Source: Akebia trifoliata
Lineage: Eukaryota > Streptophyta > Magnoliopsida > Ranunculales > Lardizabalaceae
Reading direction: 5' to 3'
Length of the DNA: 64,000 bases
Assembly (NCBI GenBank): GCA_017979445.1
Contig: CM030705.1
Span: forward strand, 16,447,040 to 16,511,039
The notes under the pieces were generated by a model, which did no database searches, had not been told where the DNA came from, and saw only the letters and a program-made list of their open reading frames with translations. A program made the translations under genes and the position numbers. Positions within the stretch are counted from its first letter, which is position 1, and the number at the start of each line of letters is the position of its first letter. This document shows positions 1-13,080 of the stretch, one piece after another.

Positions 1-98
1 ACAGCATATTCCAAAACTTCTAATCCCTTAAAAAGTGATTTACGAAAAATGTTTGGCACAAAACTTGGCAAACTTTAGGGCTGTCGAACCGCTCCCTA
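1..98. repeat. Truncated end of a palindromic MITE inside LTR C1
   Basis: The first 98 bases carry the MITE motifs seen at 55796-58200: a stretch like ttccaaaacttctaa, a block like the gtttggca/cttggcaaac terminal repeat, and an end in gctccc followed by a (TA)n tract at 99-118. The remainder lies left of the window. It sits inside a C-family LTR, as does the copy at 18889-19098. No coding content. Confidence 0.7.
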
Positions 99-118
99 TG
101 TATATATATATATATATA

Positions 119-2190
119 AATCGTCCTCCGTAGCAGAAGGGAGAAAGGATGACGACATCAAGATCTTCTAAACCACAGGGCCATATTCAAAAATTAGCTG
201 CCTCAAAGTTTGGCCTATCTCGATTTTCATGCCAATTGTCTCGATTTCCATGCACACGATTCAATTATTTCGCACAGAGATTGTAAGAATTCTCAATTTC
301 TATTCATAACCATAGATTGTGAAATCGCATTTAAGGTTTTAATGAAAACTTGTTATGTGTTTCCAAAAAAAAATATATAGAATTTTTTTTATTATTTCAA
401 ATTCACGCCAGAACTTGCATATTTGATATGTTTAACTGGATTTTATAAAAAATTAATTATGGGTAAGATATTTCATCGGATTATTTATGTCAGTTGGATT
501 TTGTACACTGCTCAGACCCTGTTTTCATATAAGTTTTGTAATTTTTCAATATTATTGATAAAAAAATAAATTTCATAATTGGAAAAAAATGATTTAATAT
601 TCAATGAACTCATATTAAGTTGATAAATATCAAAAAAGTGAATATCTTGTTCGATAGATTGAAAATTGCAAAAATTAAAAAAAAAATGGAAAAAGGGGAT
701 GAAACGATAAAATGTAAGAATCATACCCGATGGGTGATGTCTACATTTTACATTGTAATGCTGTGTGTAGGTCGGTGAACGGATATCCAAGGATAATAAT
801 TGGTTGCATGTTTAATTAAATTATGTTGGCGCAAAGGCTCCGAATTCTGTTATTTATTTTAAGCTAGGTGACCATAGTTGCATGGTAGGAAACTAGATAT
901 CAATTCTCAAACTTGTATATATATCTAGTTATTTTGTGAACTGTTAAAGAGTCTATGAATGCCTAAAGGGATAGTGTGTCATTTCATCCGGAGTGGTGTA
1001 TTATCCTAAGATGTACGGTAGAGACAACCAAACTCATACGTGGTATGAGACGCGTATAAGAGTGGAGTCACAACTGGAATCCAGGTTTATTCCTCTCTAT
1101 TTTTACCAGTGAATTTGTAATATAAAGGTGATCGTATATGAATGGTTTGCGTATTTGGAATCACATGTACGCCTGATAGGCATAGATGAAGATGATTAGT
1201 CAGTGATCACTAACAATCTATAGTAGTCAAACGTTCCTACACATCGAAAAAAGACCCATTACTTACGGTCACATGAAATAGCCAGCCTAAGCTGGATAAA
1301 TGATCCCGTAAGTATGGTAAACAGCGACCAGCTACAAAATCAGGAACTAATACTTTATTATAAAATATCATGTTCCGACTAGGAACGATCCAGTCGTGAA
1401 TCCCAACTCTCTAATTTCACTACTCCACCATTGTGTATTATGTATCTGTTGGCTTGTTTTGACATATAAAATGAAATGCATGTTTAATGTTTCCATTTGA
1501 TCAATTAGATTTATATAAAAAGAAAATGATATAGTGGGTACTATTGATTGATGTAGTGTGAGTTTTAAAATATTTAGTTGCTCATCCCTGACTATATGTA
1601 CCAGTTAATTGTAGTTTCTTCTGTAAAACTTTGCATATTTTAAAATGATTCAGTATGTTATTCGTTCATGTTAGGAGAGGTTATTGATAGAAATTGTTTG
1701 TTTTCCTACTAGGTAACCATTGGTACTCACTCTTTCCTTCTCCATTTTTTTAGCTTCAGATTCAAAACGTGTCGAGGCAGGTATAGAGCAAAATGAGGAT
1801 CATCTAGTAGGTCAGATAGACAACCAGAGTTCGTCACCTGGTAAATATTGGGGCGATACCCCCTAATGGTGTCGATTTGTCCAGGAGTATAATAGATTTT
1901 GCACTGAGCGTTAGGACTTTTGTTAGATTGATGAATGTTTGTACAATCCTGTATTTTGTTTATCCTTTCGCACTCTAATCTATCGTATGTTATTAAATGT
2001 ATATAGGCTTCCGCTAGTATTATATTTTGTATGTATATATGCAGGATAATATATGTCATCTATCAGGTGCAGGTTGAACGTCTTAGAATGCTAACATAAA
2101 TAGAGGAAACCATGTCGAAATTTCAAGGTACAACCTTGTGCCTTGAGATTTAACATGGGGCTTTGTGTTAGCGTTTGGCGAGGCGCCACA
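119..2190 (+). repeat. C1 5' LTR (5' part missing)
   Basis: Closely similar to 7630-9715 of the 3' LTR and, inverted, to solo LTRs C2 and C3. It ends in ggcgaggcgccaca at 2190, immediately before the PBS. Its left part is replaced by MITE sequence and the window edge. Small open frames here (for example 512-790 and 1727-2059) are chance frames in LTR sequence. Confidence 0.85.
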
Positions 2191-2192
2191 GA

Positions 2193-2204
2193 TAGTATCA
2201 GAGC
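2193..2204 (+). other. C1 primer-binding site, initiator-Met tRNA type
   Basis: tagtatcagagc matches the usual plant PBS tggtatcagagc at 11 of 12 bases and begins two bases after the LTR end. This sets the direction of the element. Confidence 0.8.
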
Positions 2205-2515
2205 ATAACATTATATCCGTATGGGATACAGATCTGCTGTGTTCTGGAGAATTGGCTGATACCTCAGATATTAAAACAATAATCATAGAGTGTCACTTGG
2301 AATTCGGTTTCTGAACTCATTAGTAGTTCTGTATTGGAATTACGAGTTCTTCCGTATCTAGAAGTCTATAGAGCCTAATAAGCCTATGATAGGATTCTAG
2401 GTCTGTTCTGTCAGTTAGGGAAATGGAGTCTATTACTAATTTTCAAGTTACGATAATAATTCATAGTTACGAACGAACGATTTTTACCTTATTTTGATAA
2501 GTGTCTTGTTACAGA

Positions 2516-2810
2516 TAAACACAAGCGAAAGGAGTGGACGAGGCAGAGGCTGAAATGCAACAGAAATGCAACAGAAATGAGACAGATTCTAGATCAGATC
2601 ACAAACCCGATAGCACAGTTAATGTCATTCATGGGACAGATGACTGAGTTTCATGTCAAGTTCAGAGAAGAAATGTGAATAATATAACTAATACTACCTC
2701 GAAGTCAAATGGAAAGAAGGCAATTAATATCTAATAAGAGACAAACAATTATGAAACTAGGAAATTCATAGGAAAAAAAACCATACATGAGGAGTGAGAT
2801 TATGGACATA
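2516..2810 (+). pseudogene. Remnant of the N-terminal gag region of C1
   Basis: From 2577 one frame reads M-R-Q-I-L-D-Q-I then a helix-like MSFMGQMTEF stretch, typical of the segment before the Gypsy gag core. The frame breaks within ~100 bases and solo LTR B1 interrupts it. Assignment rests on position after the PBS and weak resemblance only. Confidence 0.4.
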
Positions 2811-2815
2811 CCAAC

Positions 2816-4685
2816 TGTAGACACCCAAATTTGACCAAGCCCTTGATGTAAAATGTCCTAAAATCTATGAAAATAGGAATGGGCCCTAAAGCCCAAACTT
2901 TCAAAAATCTTTCTTTCAATAAATGGATCAAGCCCTACCACGTGGCCCGTGGACCTAAACCTACCCCATCACTCTACCCTTCTCAACCTACCTCAACCCA
3001 ACATTCAACTCAACCCAAACCCATTCAACTTACCACCTAAGCCCACTAATTCTCAACCTAACCCAAGCCCAACCCACCACCTAAGCCCAATCGATTACCC
3101 AAGCCCAACTCTCAAACCAACCCAACATCACAACCAATCAACATGATCATCAAGGTGGAACACATGTCACCACCTCAACTCACCTCCTTCTTCCTACTAC
3201 CCATCCCATCACCTTTTCTTTAAACATCATATACCCACACTTACAACTTACACCCCCCTAATCTACCCTCATCATTTCCTATAAACCCCCATTCTCTCAA
3301 ATCAAATACCTCTAACCTATACCTCCCCCTAACCTACCCTCATTAAACCCACACCCCTCTTCTCAAATCAAACACTCATTTTCTCTATCATCAACTCATC
3401 TAAACCTCTAATCTCCATAAATCTTGACACATGTCACCATCTCCCTCACCCTCCCAAAAATCTAATTAATTACCCTCTTATACATCCCATTCTTTTAATT
3501 AAAACCCCATCCCCTCAGCTCACCAAACACTCAACCACCATCTTACACTCCATTCTCTCAACCATACATCATTAATTTCATTCCACCTAACACACTCAAC
3601 CCAAATGGGTTGAAAGATCCAACTTATTTGGGTTATAAATAAATCATCTAACCCACCTTACATAAATGCCCCTCTATCTCCTTCAATTTACATATACTCC
3701 TCTCTCAAACCCCTAATCATTTTACTCATTCTCATCAATCCATCCCATTTTATCCTTAAAAATACTCTCCAAATCCTATAAAACCCCCCTCATTCTCAAC
3801 TCACAAAAAAAAGCTAATGAAAAATTAAAAAAATATATATATACTCTCAACTCATATCTCTACTCTAAACTCTCGTTTACTCTATTCTCACATTACCTTT
3901 TAAAAAGAGACATTTTCTTACTTCACTAAGGACTCAAGAAAAACTTAAGAAGAAGAAGAAGAAAAGAAGGAAGGAAGTTAAGGCCTCAAGGTAGAGTCAA
4001 AGGATACACCCCCCATTTCTCTTTACCCTCTCCATATCCCTCTTCTATTATCCCATTCCTCTCTTTAATTTTTATTTTATTTAGCCCCTAAGATGTAATA
4101 TTTCCCCTCCCATATCTCCGGTAGATCGAACTTCGGTTTGGTAGAAAGTATAAGGGTTGTAACCACCTTCAAAAGAACAAAACCATTTAACCTATAAAAT
4201 TGTTTTGAGGTAACCGATTTTTAGGTCCTTCTCCACTAATGAGAATGGATCTATTACCATCGCCAACACTTTTAAAAATGTGTTATTCCCAAGGCTAAGG
4301 ATTTATAAGGATCATCTCCTTCAATGGGATGATCCTATAATCAAACCAAAAATAAATCCCTACTTAGGGTACAAGTTATCGACACGTGGTACTTATTTTA
4401 TTTTACATTTTTTATAAAAAAAAATGACCAAGTTGAGTTGAGGTTACCACCACTTGGTGGGGAGAAAAGGGTGCCTAACACCTTTCCTTTTCTTCAATCA
4501 AACCGCTTACCCCGATCTCAAGTTGATTAGTACCTTATCCAAACAAGAATCACTCAACGTCAAAAATGATACTTCTTTTAAAAAATGTACATCGGGTGAC
4601 CATTCACACCCTTTTACAAATATGAATGGTGGCGACTCCAAACCTTCATAGAAGTGGACTTGTAATCGAGAATCACGCATCTATA
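2816..4685 (+). mobile_element. B1: solo LTR, family B
   Basis: A 1870-bp unit starting TGTAGACACCC and ending ctata (from ctaca), flanked by ccaac (2811-2815) and ccaaa (4686-4690), a TSD with one mismatch. Its end matches B2 (35842-36093), including the conserved gaatggtggcgactcc block. A TATA-like ttataaataaat lies near 3634. Positions 3167-3425 contain no G on the plus strand. No PBS, PPT or second LTR adjoins it, so it is a solo LTR left by recombination. It lies inside the interior of C1. ORFs at 2949-3146 and 4454-4651 are chance frames. Confidence 0.85.
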
Positions 4686-4687
4686 CC

Positions 4688-6120
4688 AAATCAATGGATG
4701 GAAGAATTTTATAAGAAACAACAACATATTCTATGAAATCAGTTGAAAGAAAGAGTTGTGATATATTACGAATGTGGTAAATTGGGACATAAAAGAGAGT
4801 AATGTTTGGGTCGACATCAATCGATTAAGGATGCGTAACTCAAAAAAATGCTAAACAACCCAATTCAGGGAACAATAAGACCACTAAATTTTAATAAAGT
4901 TGGTAACGTACTCGTACTACCCCGAACAGACAAGACTAGCGATCGAAAGTGAGAAATGGTACAAAACTTACCACAATTGCAAGGTACACCACTAAATCCA
5001 AGAAATGAAGGAATGTTTAGTTTCTTCGTAAGAGATAAATATTATTCCACCTCTAGGACCACTACCACGAGTCGGGCCTTTGAAGAATGAGAGAATTTCC
5101 CAGCCCAAAGGACAGGTAAATCCAGGGATGTGGTTGTAGAACTTCCAACAATTACATCCATCGAGATTTGAGAATTTTTTTCGATCTGATTGAGGTCAAT
5201 AAGTGGATTTTGAAGACCTGAGAGATTTTGAGTACCATGTAGTTTTTAAGATATCAGTGGGTGACGGTGATTACATTCCATTGAACGAAGAGGCCAGTCA
5301 TTAGTAATATTTTTAGATGAATGTATTGGGAGATGGATCGTTTGAGTGGGTAGACTTCGAGAGGATGTTTGTTGATAGATTTATATTCGTGACTGCTCAA
5401 GAAATCAAGTACTAGGACTTTTTGAGATTAGTGCAGGATAATCTATCAATTATAGACTATGATATAATGTTTTCTAGGTTGTCACGATATGCATCCGGGC
5501 TTATCCTGACAAATCTACAAAAAGTTGTAGATTCTTTAAAGGACTATAACCCTACCTAAGGGCCAAGAGGTTAACGATGAATCAAGCTTAGAGGGTAGAA
5601 CAAAGAGAGATGGAGTTACAAACCTTTAGGGGGGCAAATTAATCAACCTTAGATTTCTTTTCTTCCTAAATCAGATCCGGAGAAGTGGCCGATATATTCG
5701 AGGCTAATCTCCCTCGGATCATTGTATCTACAACATAGAACTCCTCCACTATCGAGTTGTAGAGTTCTCCTATCACTGAGTTATAGAGCAGTTAGAGCTC
5801 CAATGATGCCAACAGGGCCAAAAGAACCAACAAGGCAGATTTAGAACATGCAGGCTCTAGTTTACCAACTGCCTACTCCATAGAAATCTACGAAAATAAG
5901 ATCGTTCATATGTTACACGTGTAGTCAGGTGGGACATATCAAGAGAGAGTATCCCCTATCACAATCACAAGCAAGGGTTGTAACCCAAGATAAAGTGCAT
6001 GTTTCCGATGAAGTTTTGGAAGGCATGGTTTCTAATTATAATTTTAAAAATTAGAGTTTTATTCAATACTAGTTCCTCTAGATCATATAATTCTGCTGAG
6101 ATTTTGCACACTTGTTAGAG
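4688..6120 (+). pseudogene. Decayed gag and protease of C1
   Basis: Several Gypsy signatures occur in order but with stops and frameshifts. At 4765-4810 is a zinc knuckle reading YYECGKLGHKRE, stop, C (first Cys changed to Tyr). At about 5340-5530 lies a gag core with WVDFERMF, then FLRLVQDN and FSRLSRYASGL. At 5908-5955 is a second knuckle, CYTCSQVGHIKREY, its last Cys lost. At about 6050-6115 is a protease start VLF-NTSSS where families have DTGAS, so the catalytic Asp is gone. Two knuckles within 1.2 kb suggest an internal rearrangement. No RT or integrase follows before the 3' LTR. Confidence 0.65.
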
Positions 6121-6794
6121 TTAGAAACTATTAACATAGGTCGAGCAATGAAATCATCTACATCACAGGGAGACTATGATTAATAAAAATTTATTGAGGT
6201 AGTATGGGCAAAGAATGTTGATGAAATACACATGGTAAGGCAGAGTAGAAAATAGGATATTGAATTGAATATAAAGATAGTGGTGTATTGGGAATGGAGA
6301 TTTTAATGTAGTTTACGAATTTAGTGTTAGTAGATATTTGTATTATTGTAGGGGCATATTAAATGTGGATGTTGTATTTATTTTATTAAGAAGTATTCAA
6401 TGGTGTGCAAGTAGTAGTGGTGTATTAGCGATAAGTCTATGTAGTGAGGAGTAATATTCATGGCAAGTATGAGTAAAATATAAAAGACAGTGAAATTGGT
6501 GAGAGAAGTAAAGAAGATAAAGAATAAAGAAGAAGTGAAATGATTGTTGTTGATAGATATTGATAGGGAAGTGATATAATGTAAATTGATTGTCATAATG
6601 TGAATTAGAGTGATTAATTGATGGATGTATTGGGTTGATGAAAAATAGATGACATAAGATCTATGAATTGAAAATAAAATTGGTTAGAACCGAGAATAGA
6701 TGATAATTTAGGGTATGTATCGTTTATTATACATGTGTGGTAATGACGAAGTTTCATAAGGTATCATTTCAATTTCAATGACGAAATTTTTATT
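6121..6794. other. C1 interior without recognisable coding
   Basis: About 670 bases of AT-rich sequence between the protease remnant and the PPT. Pol would be expected here in a complete element; I recognise none of it. The minus-strand ORF at 6378-6596 is rich in Ile/Thr/Leu and looks like a chance frame. Confidence 0.5.
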
Positions 6795-6807
6795 AAGGGG
6801 GGGAGAA
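6795..6807 (+). other. C1 polypurine tract
   Basis: aagggggggagaa lies directly against the first base of the 3' LTR (6808), as expected for the plus-strand primer of reverse transcription. It agrees with the orientation given by the PBS. Confidence 0.85.
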
Positions 6808-9715
6808 TGTAAAATCCAGAGTTTTCGATTCGTATCTCAAGGAAAAATATATAATGAAATTTTGAGAAAATCCTGAAAGTAGGACTTAGGGGTAAAATTT
6901 TAGGATGTTTTTCATCATTTTAATGGAATCTGACCTCACCATTGGATTCAAAATTATCGAAAAACATACTTTAACCTCTAAGCACGCTCAAATGCGAGTC
7001 TAAACAGAACAGTTAAAAAATCCTCGATTATCGAGTCGGACCAAGCTAAAATAATGACTTTTTACTAGAGTAAGAATTTTTAAAATTCGATCATACCATT
7101 GAATTCATAACAAAAATTTATAGAAAGTGGACGACTTGTCATTTTTGAAGATCAGGAAGTCGAATTATCGTCAAAAACGAAAACGATAATGTGTAGAAAT
7201 TGACCACACTATTATATCCGAAACGAAAAATTATACAAAATAAAACATTCATTCAACACTTTTGGAGTCCGGACGATCAAGTTATCATCGAATGAAATAA
7301 TAGATAAAATATCGATTTCGTCCCGCACTTATATAAATAATTTCTTTTAATCAAAACACTATTCATCGTTACTTCAATTTATCCAAAAAACCAATCGTGA
7401 TTTTTTTTTTAAATTGGTTTTTTTTCCAATCCTCTAACTCAAATTCCCTAGGAACTGGCTGTCGTTAACTTCTGTCGCAGAAGAGAAAAATGTTCGCAAC
7501 CTCGTCCTCTACAAAATCCACTCAACTTCTTCTCGTTTCCTTTTCTCTTTTACCTCATATCATCAAAAATCAGTCGTATATATGGGGATTTCGTAACTTC
7601 GACCTCGGATTTCATCTGTTTCGGGGTTAAATCGTCCTTCGTCGTAGAAGGAAAAAATGATGACGGCATCGAGATCTTCAAAATCACCGGGCCAAATTCA
7701 AAAATCAACCGTCTCAAAGTTCAGTCAGTCTCGATTTTACTCCAATCGTCTCGATTTTTGCACATGGACTTTAATTCTTTCGTACAGCGATTGTAAGAAC
7801 TCTCAATTTCTATTGATAACCGTAGATTGTGAAAATTGCATTTAAGGTTTTAATGAAAGCTTGTGATGTGTTTCCAAAAAAATATATAGAATTCTTTTTG
7901 TTATTTCAAATTCACGTCAGAACTTGCATGTTTGATATGTTTAATTGTATTTTATAACAAATTATACGTAAGTAAGATATTTCACTGGGTTATTTTCGCC
8001 TGTTTTGATATACGTTTTGTAATTTTTCAATGTTATTGATAAAAAAATAAATTTCATAATTGGAAAAAATGATTTAATATTCAATGAACTCATATTGAGT
8101 TGATGAATATCAGAAAGTAAATATCTTGTTTGATAGATTGAAAACTGTGAAAATTAGCAAAAAAGAAAAAAAGAAAAAAGGAGATGAAACGGTAAAATAT
8201 AAGAATCACACCCGATGGGTGATGTCTGCATTTTACATTGTAATGTTTTGTATAGGTTGGCGAAGGCATATCCAAGGATAATAATTGGTTGCATGTTTAT
8301 TTATATTTTGTTAGCGTAAAGGCTCCGAATTTTATTATTTATTTTAGGCCAGGTGGCCACAGTTGCATGGTAGGAAACTGGATATCCATTCTCAACCTTG
8401 TATGGTTAATTTCTCTTTTATTTTCAAATGAAAATAATATCTATATATATATATATATGTAACTATTTTGTGAGTTGCTAAAGAGTCTTTGAATGAATGC
8501 CTGAAGGGATAATGCGTCATATCATCCGGAGTGGTGTACTATCTTAGGATGTACGGTATGTAGTATGGGACGCGTATGAGAGTGGAATCACAACTGGAAT
8601 CCGAGTTTATTTCTCTCTATCTTTACCAGTGAACTTATAATGTATAAGTAGTCGTATAGGAATGGTTTGTATATTTGGGAATAACATGCACGCTTGATAG
8701 GCATAGATGAAAATGATTAGTCAGTGATCACTAACAATCTATAGTAGTCGAACGTTCAGACACATCGAAAAGAGGCCCATTACTTACAATCACATCAAAC
8801 GGTCAGCCTGAGCTGGATAAATAGTCTTGCAAATGTGGTAAACAACGACCAACCACAAAATTAGAAACTAATACTTTATTATAAAACATCATGTCCCGAC
8901 TAAGAACGATCCAATCGTGAATCTCAACTCTCTAATTCCACTACTCCATCATTTTGTATTATGTATTTATTATCTTATTTTGACATATAAAATGAAATGT
9001 ATGTTTAATGTTTCCATTCGGTCAATTAGATTTGTATAAAAAGAAAATGTTATAGTTGGTACTGTTGATTGATATAATGTGAGTTTTAAAATGTTTAGTT
9101 GCTCATCACTAGCTATATGTACCAATTAATCGTAGTTTTTTCTGTAAAACTTTGCATATTTTAAAATGATTCAGTATATTTATTCGTTCATATTAGGAGA
9201 GGTTATTGGTAGAAATTGTTTGTTTTCCTACTAGGTAACTATTGTTACTCATCCTTTCTTTCTCCATTTTTTTAGTTTCAGATTCAGAACTTGGTAAGGC
9301 AGGTATATAGCACGAGTAACGATCATCTGGTGGGTCAGATAGACAACCAAAGTTCATCACCTGGTGAGTATTGGGGTTATACCCCCTAGTGTTGTTGATT
9401 TATCCAGGAGTATTATAGATTTTGTACTGAATGTTAGGACTTTTGTTAGAATGAGGAATGTTTGTATAATCTTATATCTTGCTTATCCTTCTGCACTTTG
9501 ATCTATTGTACGTTATTATATGTATATATAAGCTTCGACTAGTATTATATTTTGTATGTATATATGCAAGATAATGTATGTCATCTATCAGATGCAGGTT
9601 GAACGCCTTGGAATGCTAACATAAAAAGATGAGGCTATGCCAAAATTTCATGGCGCCACTTTGTGTCTTGAAATTTGACATGGGGCTTTGTGTTAGCGTT
9701 TGGCGGGGCGCCACA
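6808..9715 (+). repeat. C1 3' LTR, complete
   Basis: 2908 bp, TGTAAAATCC to GGGGCGCCACA. It is followed by gaaat (9716-9720), the right half of the target duplication; the left half is outside the window. It holds a (TA)n tract near 8440-8460 at the place homologous copies also have one. ORFs at 7657-7845, 8090-8275 and 9629-9853 are chance frames in LTR sequence. Confidence 0.9.
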
Positions 9716-10121
9716 GAAATAGTAATACTCTATTTCACATACTTCTATAAAATAGCTTCTCCTGTTAGCAGAAATACAAAATCCGAGGTAGACTTTCTAC
9801 TATCAGAGCATTCGATAAAATCTGAATCTGAATACCCGATTACCTCTAGATGATCTAATCTATTGTAAGTGAGTATATAATCCTTCGTCCCTTATATATA
9901 TCTCATAATCTTCTTTGTAGCTTTCCAACAATCTATTCTTGGATTATTATGATATCTACTTAATATCTCAACTGTAAAACTGATATCTGGTCTGGTACAT
10001 GTCTGACTGTACATCAAATTTCCAATAGCTAAGGCATATGGAATATCCTTCATCTGTTCCATTTCTAAATCATTCTACGAATGTTGCATCAAGTTGGTCT
10101 TATATCTTTTCCTGATAAACG
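9716..10121 (-). pseudogene. Copia RT C-terminus and RNase H fragment
   Basis: Minus-strand translation shows the Copia-typical series MKDIPYALAIGNLMY, then CTRPDISF, then NPRIDCWKATKKIMRYI, then GTKDYILTY, then GYSDSDF and SRKSTSDFVFLLTGEA. Some stop codons interrupt it. It continues the RT fragment at 13081-13822 once C2 is removed, and it is cut at 9716 by C1. In a live element this domain degrades the RNA strand of the hybrid. Non-functional here. Confidence 0.85.
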
Positions 10122-11313
10122 TGTGGCACCCCGCCAAATACTAACACAAAACCCCATGTTAGATCTCGAGACACTAGGTGGCGCCTAAAATTTTGGCATG
10201 GTCTTTTCTGTTATGTTAGCATTTCAAGGCGTTCAACCTGTACCTGATAAACGACATACATTATCCTGCATATATACCTACAAAATATAATACAAGTGGA
10301 AGTCTATATACATCTAATAACATACGATATATCAGAGTGCGGAAGGATACCAAAATACAAGATTATACAAATCGACACTACTAGGGAGGTATAGACCCAA
10401 TATTCACCAGGTGGCGAACTCTGATTGTCCATCTGACCCACCAGATGATCCTCACTCGTGTTCTATACCTGTCTCGCTAAGCTTTGAATCTGAAACTAAA
10501 AAAAATGAAGGCAAAGGTGAGTAACAATAGTTACCCAGTAGGGAAGCAAATTATTTCTACCAATAACCTATCCTAACATGAACGAATAAACATACTGAAT
10601 CATTTTAAAATATGTAAAGTTTTACAGAAGAAACTACGATTAACTGGTACATATAGCTAGAGATAAGCTACTAAACATTTTAAAACTCACATTACATCAA
10701 TTAACCGTACCCACTATAGTATTTTCTTTTTATACAAATCTAATTGATAAAATGGAAATATTAAACATGCATTTCATTTTATATATCAAAATAAGGCAAC
10801 AGATACATAGTACACAATGGTGGAGTAATGGAATTAGAGAGTTAGGATTTCACGATTGGATCGCTCCCAGTCAGGACATTATGTTTCATAATAAAATATT
10901 AGTTCCTAATTTTGTGGCTAGTCGTTATTTACCATACTTGTGGGACTATTTATCCAGCTTAGGCTAGCAGTTTGACGTGACTGTAAGCAATGGTTCTCTT
11001 TTCGATGTGTCAGAACGTTCGACTACTATAGATTGTTAGTAATCACTGACTAATCATCTTCATCTATGTCTATCACACTTGCATGTGATTCCCAAATATA
11101 CAAACCATTCGTATTCGATCACCTTTACATTATAAGTTCACTAATAAAGATAGAGAGGAATAAACCTAGATTCCAATTGTGACTCCACTCTCATACGCGT
11201 CTCATACCACGTATGAGCTTGGTGGTCCCTACCGTACATCTCATGATAGTACACCATTTCGAATGATATGATGCACTATCCCTTCAGGCATTCACAGACT
11301 TTTATAACAGTTC

Positions 11314-11348
<35 letters not shown>

Positions 11349-13080
11349 TTCATTTGAAAACAAAAGAGAAATTTACAATACAAGGTTGAGAATGGATATC
11401 CAATTTCCTATCATGCAACTGTGGCCACCCGACCTAAAATAAATAATAGAACTTGGAACCTCTGCGCCAACAAAATTTAAATAAACATGCAACCAATCAT
11501 TATCCCTCCATATCCCTTCACTAACCTACATACATCATTACAATGTAAAATGCAGACATCACCCCTTAGGTGTGATTCTTATATTTTACCGTTTCGTCCC
11601 TTTTTCCCATTTTTTTTTAATTTTCGTAGTTTTCAATTTATCGATCAAGATATTCACTTTTTGATATTCATCAACTTAATATGAGTTCATTGAATATTAA
11701 ATCATTTTTTAAATCTTAAAATTTATTTTTTTTATCAATTAACCTGAACAATTATATAACTTATATCAAAATGGGATCCGAGTAGTGCACAGAACCCAAC
11801 TAGTCAACACAAAACCCGATGAAATATCCTACCCATGTATAATTTGTTATAGAATACAATTAAACATATCAAATATGCAAGTTCTAGCGTGAATTTGAAA
11901 TAACCAATTAAATTCTAAATTTTTGGAAACACACCACAAATTTTTAATAAAATCTTAAATGCAATTTTCATAATATATAATGACTACTAAAAATTGAGAG
12001 TTCCTTACCATCTCTGTGCGAAAGAATTGAAATGTATACACGAAAATCAAGATGATTTGTACAAAAATCGAGACTGATCGAACTTCGAGGTGCTGATTTT
12101 TGAATCTAACCCGGTAATTTCGAAGATCTCAATGTTGTCGTCCTTTCTCCCTTCTGTGACGGAGGACGGCTTGACCTCGAAACTGATGAAATCCGATGTC
12201 GAAGTTTCAAAATTCCCATATATATACGGTTGTTTTTTGTTGATTCGGGACGAAAAATATGAAAAAATAAAAGAAAATTGGGTGGGTTTTGTAGAGGTCG
12301 AGGCTGCAAACATTTTTTCCTTCTACATCGAAGGTCGAAGACGGACCGTTCGCGGTAAATCTGAGTTAGAAACTCAAAGGAAAAAAAATCAAATTTAAAA
12401 AAAAAATGTTGGTTGTTTTATAAATGGTTTTAAATGACGATGAATAGTGAAAATTTTTAAAATTTTATTTATATAAATTTTTAAAATTTTATTTATATAA
12501 ATTTTTAGGATGAAATCGGTATTTTACCTATTATTTCGTTTGATGATAACTTGACCGTCCGAATTTTAAAAGTAACGAATGAATACTCTATTTTATCTAA
12601 TTTTTCATTCTAGATCTAATGGTGTGGTCAATTTCTACAAATTTTATCTCTAACAAAAATTTATATTTTTGGCCCAATGGAACCTTAAAATTGACGTCGT
12701 TTTCATTTTTGACGATAATTCAACTTTTTATGCTCCAAAAATGACAAATAAATAGTCTATTTTATATAATTTCTCGTTACGAATCCAATGGCATGATAGA
12801 ATTTTAAAAATTCTTACTCTACCAAAAAATTATTATTTTAGCTTGATTCGACTCGATAATCGAGGATTTTACAAGTTTTATATTCGGATTTGCATTTGAG
12901 CGCTCTTACAGGCTAAAGTATGTTTTTTGATCATTTTGAGTCCAATGGTGAGGTCAGATTTCATAAAAAATGATCAAAAATATCCTAAAGTTTTATCCAT
13001 AAGTCTCACTTTTAGGATTTTATCAAAATTTCACTATTTATTTTTTCTCGAGATACGAATTGTAAACTCGGGGTTTTACA
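10122..13080 (-). mobile_element. C2: solo LTR, family C
   Basis: 2959 bp. On the plus strand it runs TGTGGCACCCCG to GGGGTTTTACA, so its sense strand is minus. Flanks are aaacg (10117-10121) and aagcg (13081-13085), a TSD with one mismatch. It splits the Copia RT. It contains a long (TA)n tract at 11319-11343 and another TA stretch near 12222-12232. ORFs at 10752-10967, 11487-11684, 12047-12313, 12090-12398 and 12106-12309 lie in this LTR and have no family signature. Confidence 0.9.

Larger units (their letters stand above)
1..9715 (+). mobile_element. C1: Ty3/Gypsy LTR retrotransposon, coding-defective, left end outside window
   Basis: Two direct copies of a ~3-kb LTR (119-2190 partial, and 6808-9715) flank an internal region with a PBS at 2193-2204 and a polypurine tract (PPT) at 6795-6807, which fixes the sense strand as plus. 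LTRs begin TGTAAAATCC and end GGCGCCACA. Without solo LTR B1 the interior is only ~2.75 kb. It shows gag and protease remnants but no recognisable RT or integrase. The LTR copies differ clearly by eye, so the insertion is old. It interrupts the Copia RNase H region, which resumes at 9716. Large LTRs with a tRNA-Met primer fit a chromovirus such as Tekay/Del, but this is inference. Confidence 0.85.

Noticed and set aside
9629..9853. 74-codon plus-strand ORF as a gene
   Set aside because: It crosses the C1 LTR end into antisense Copia RNase H, so it is a junction artefact.
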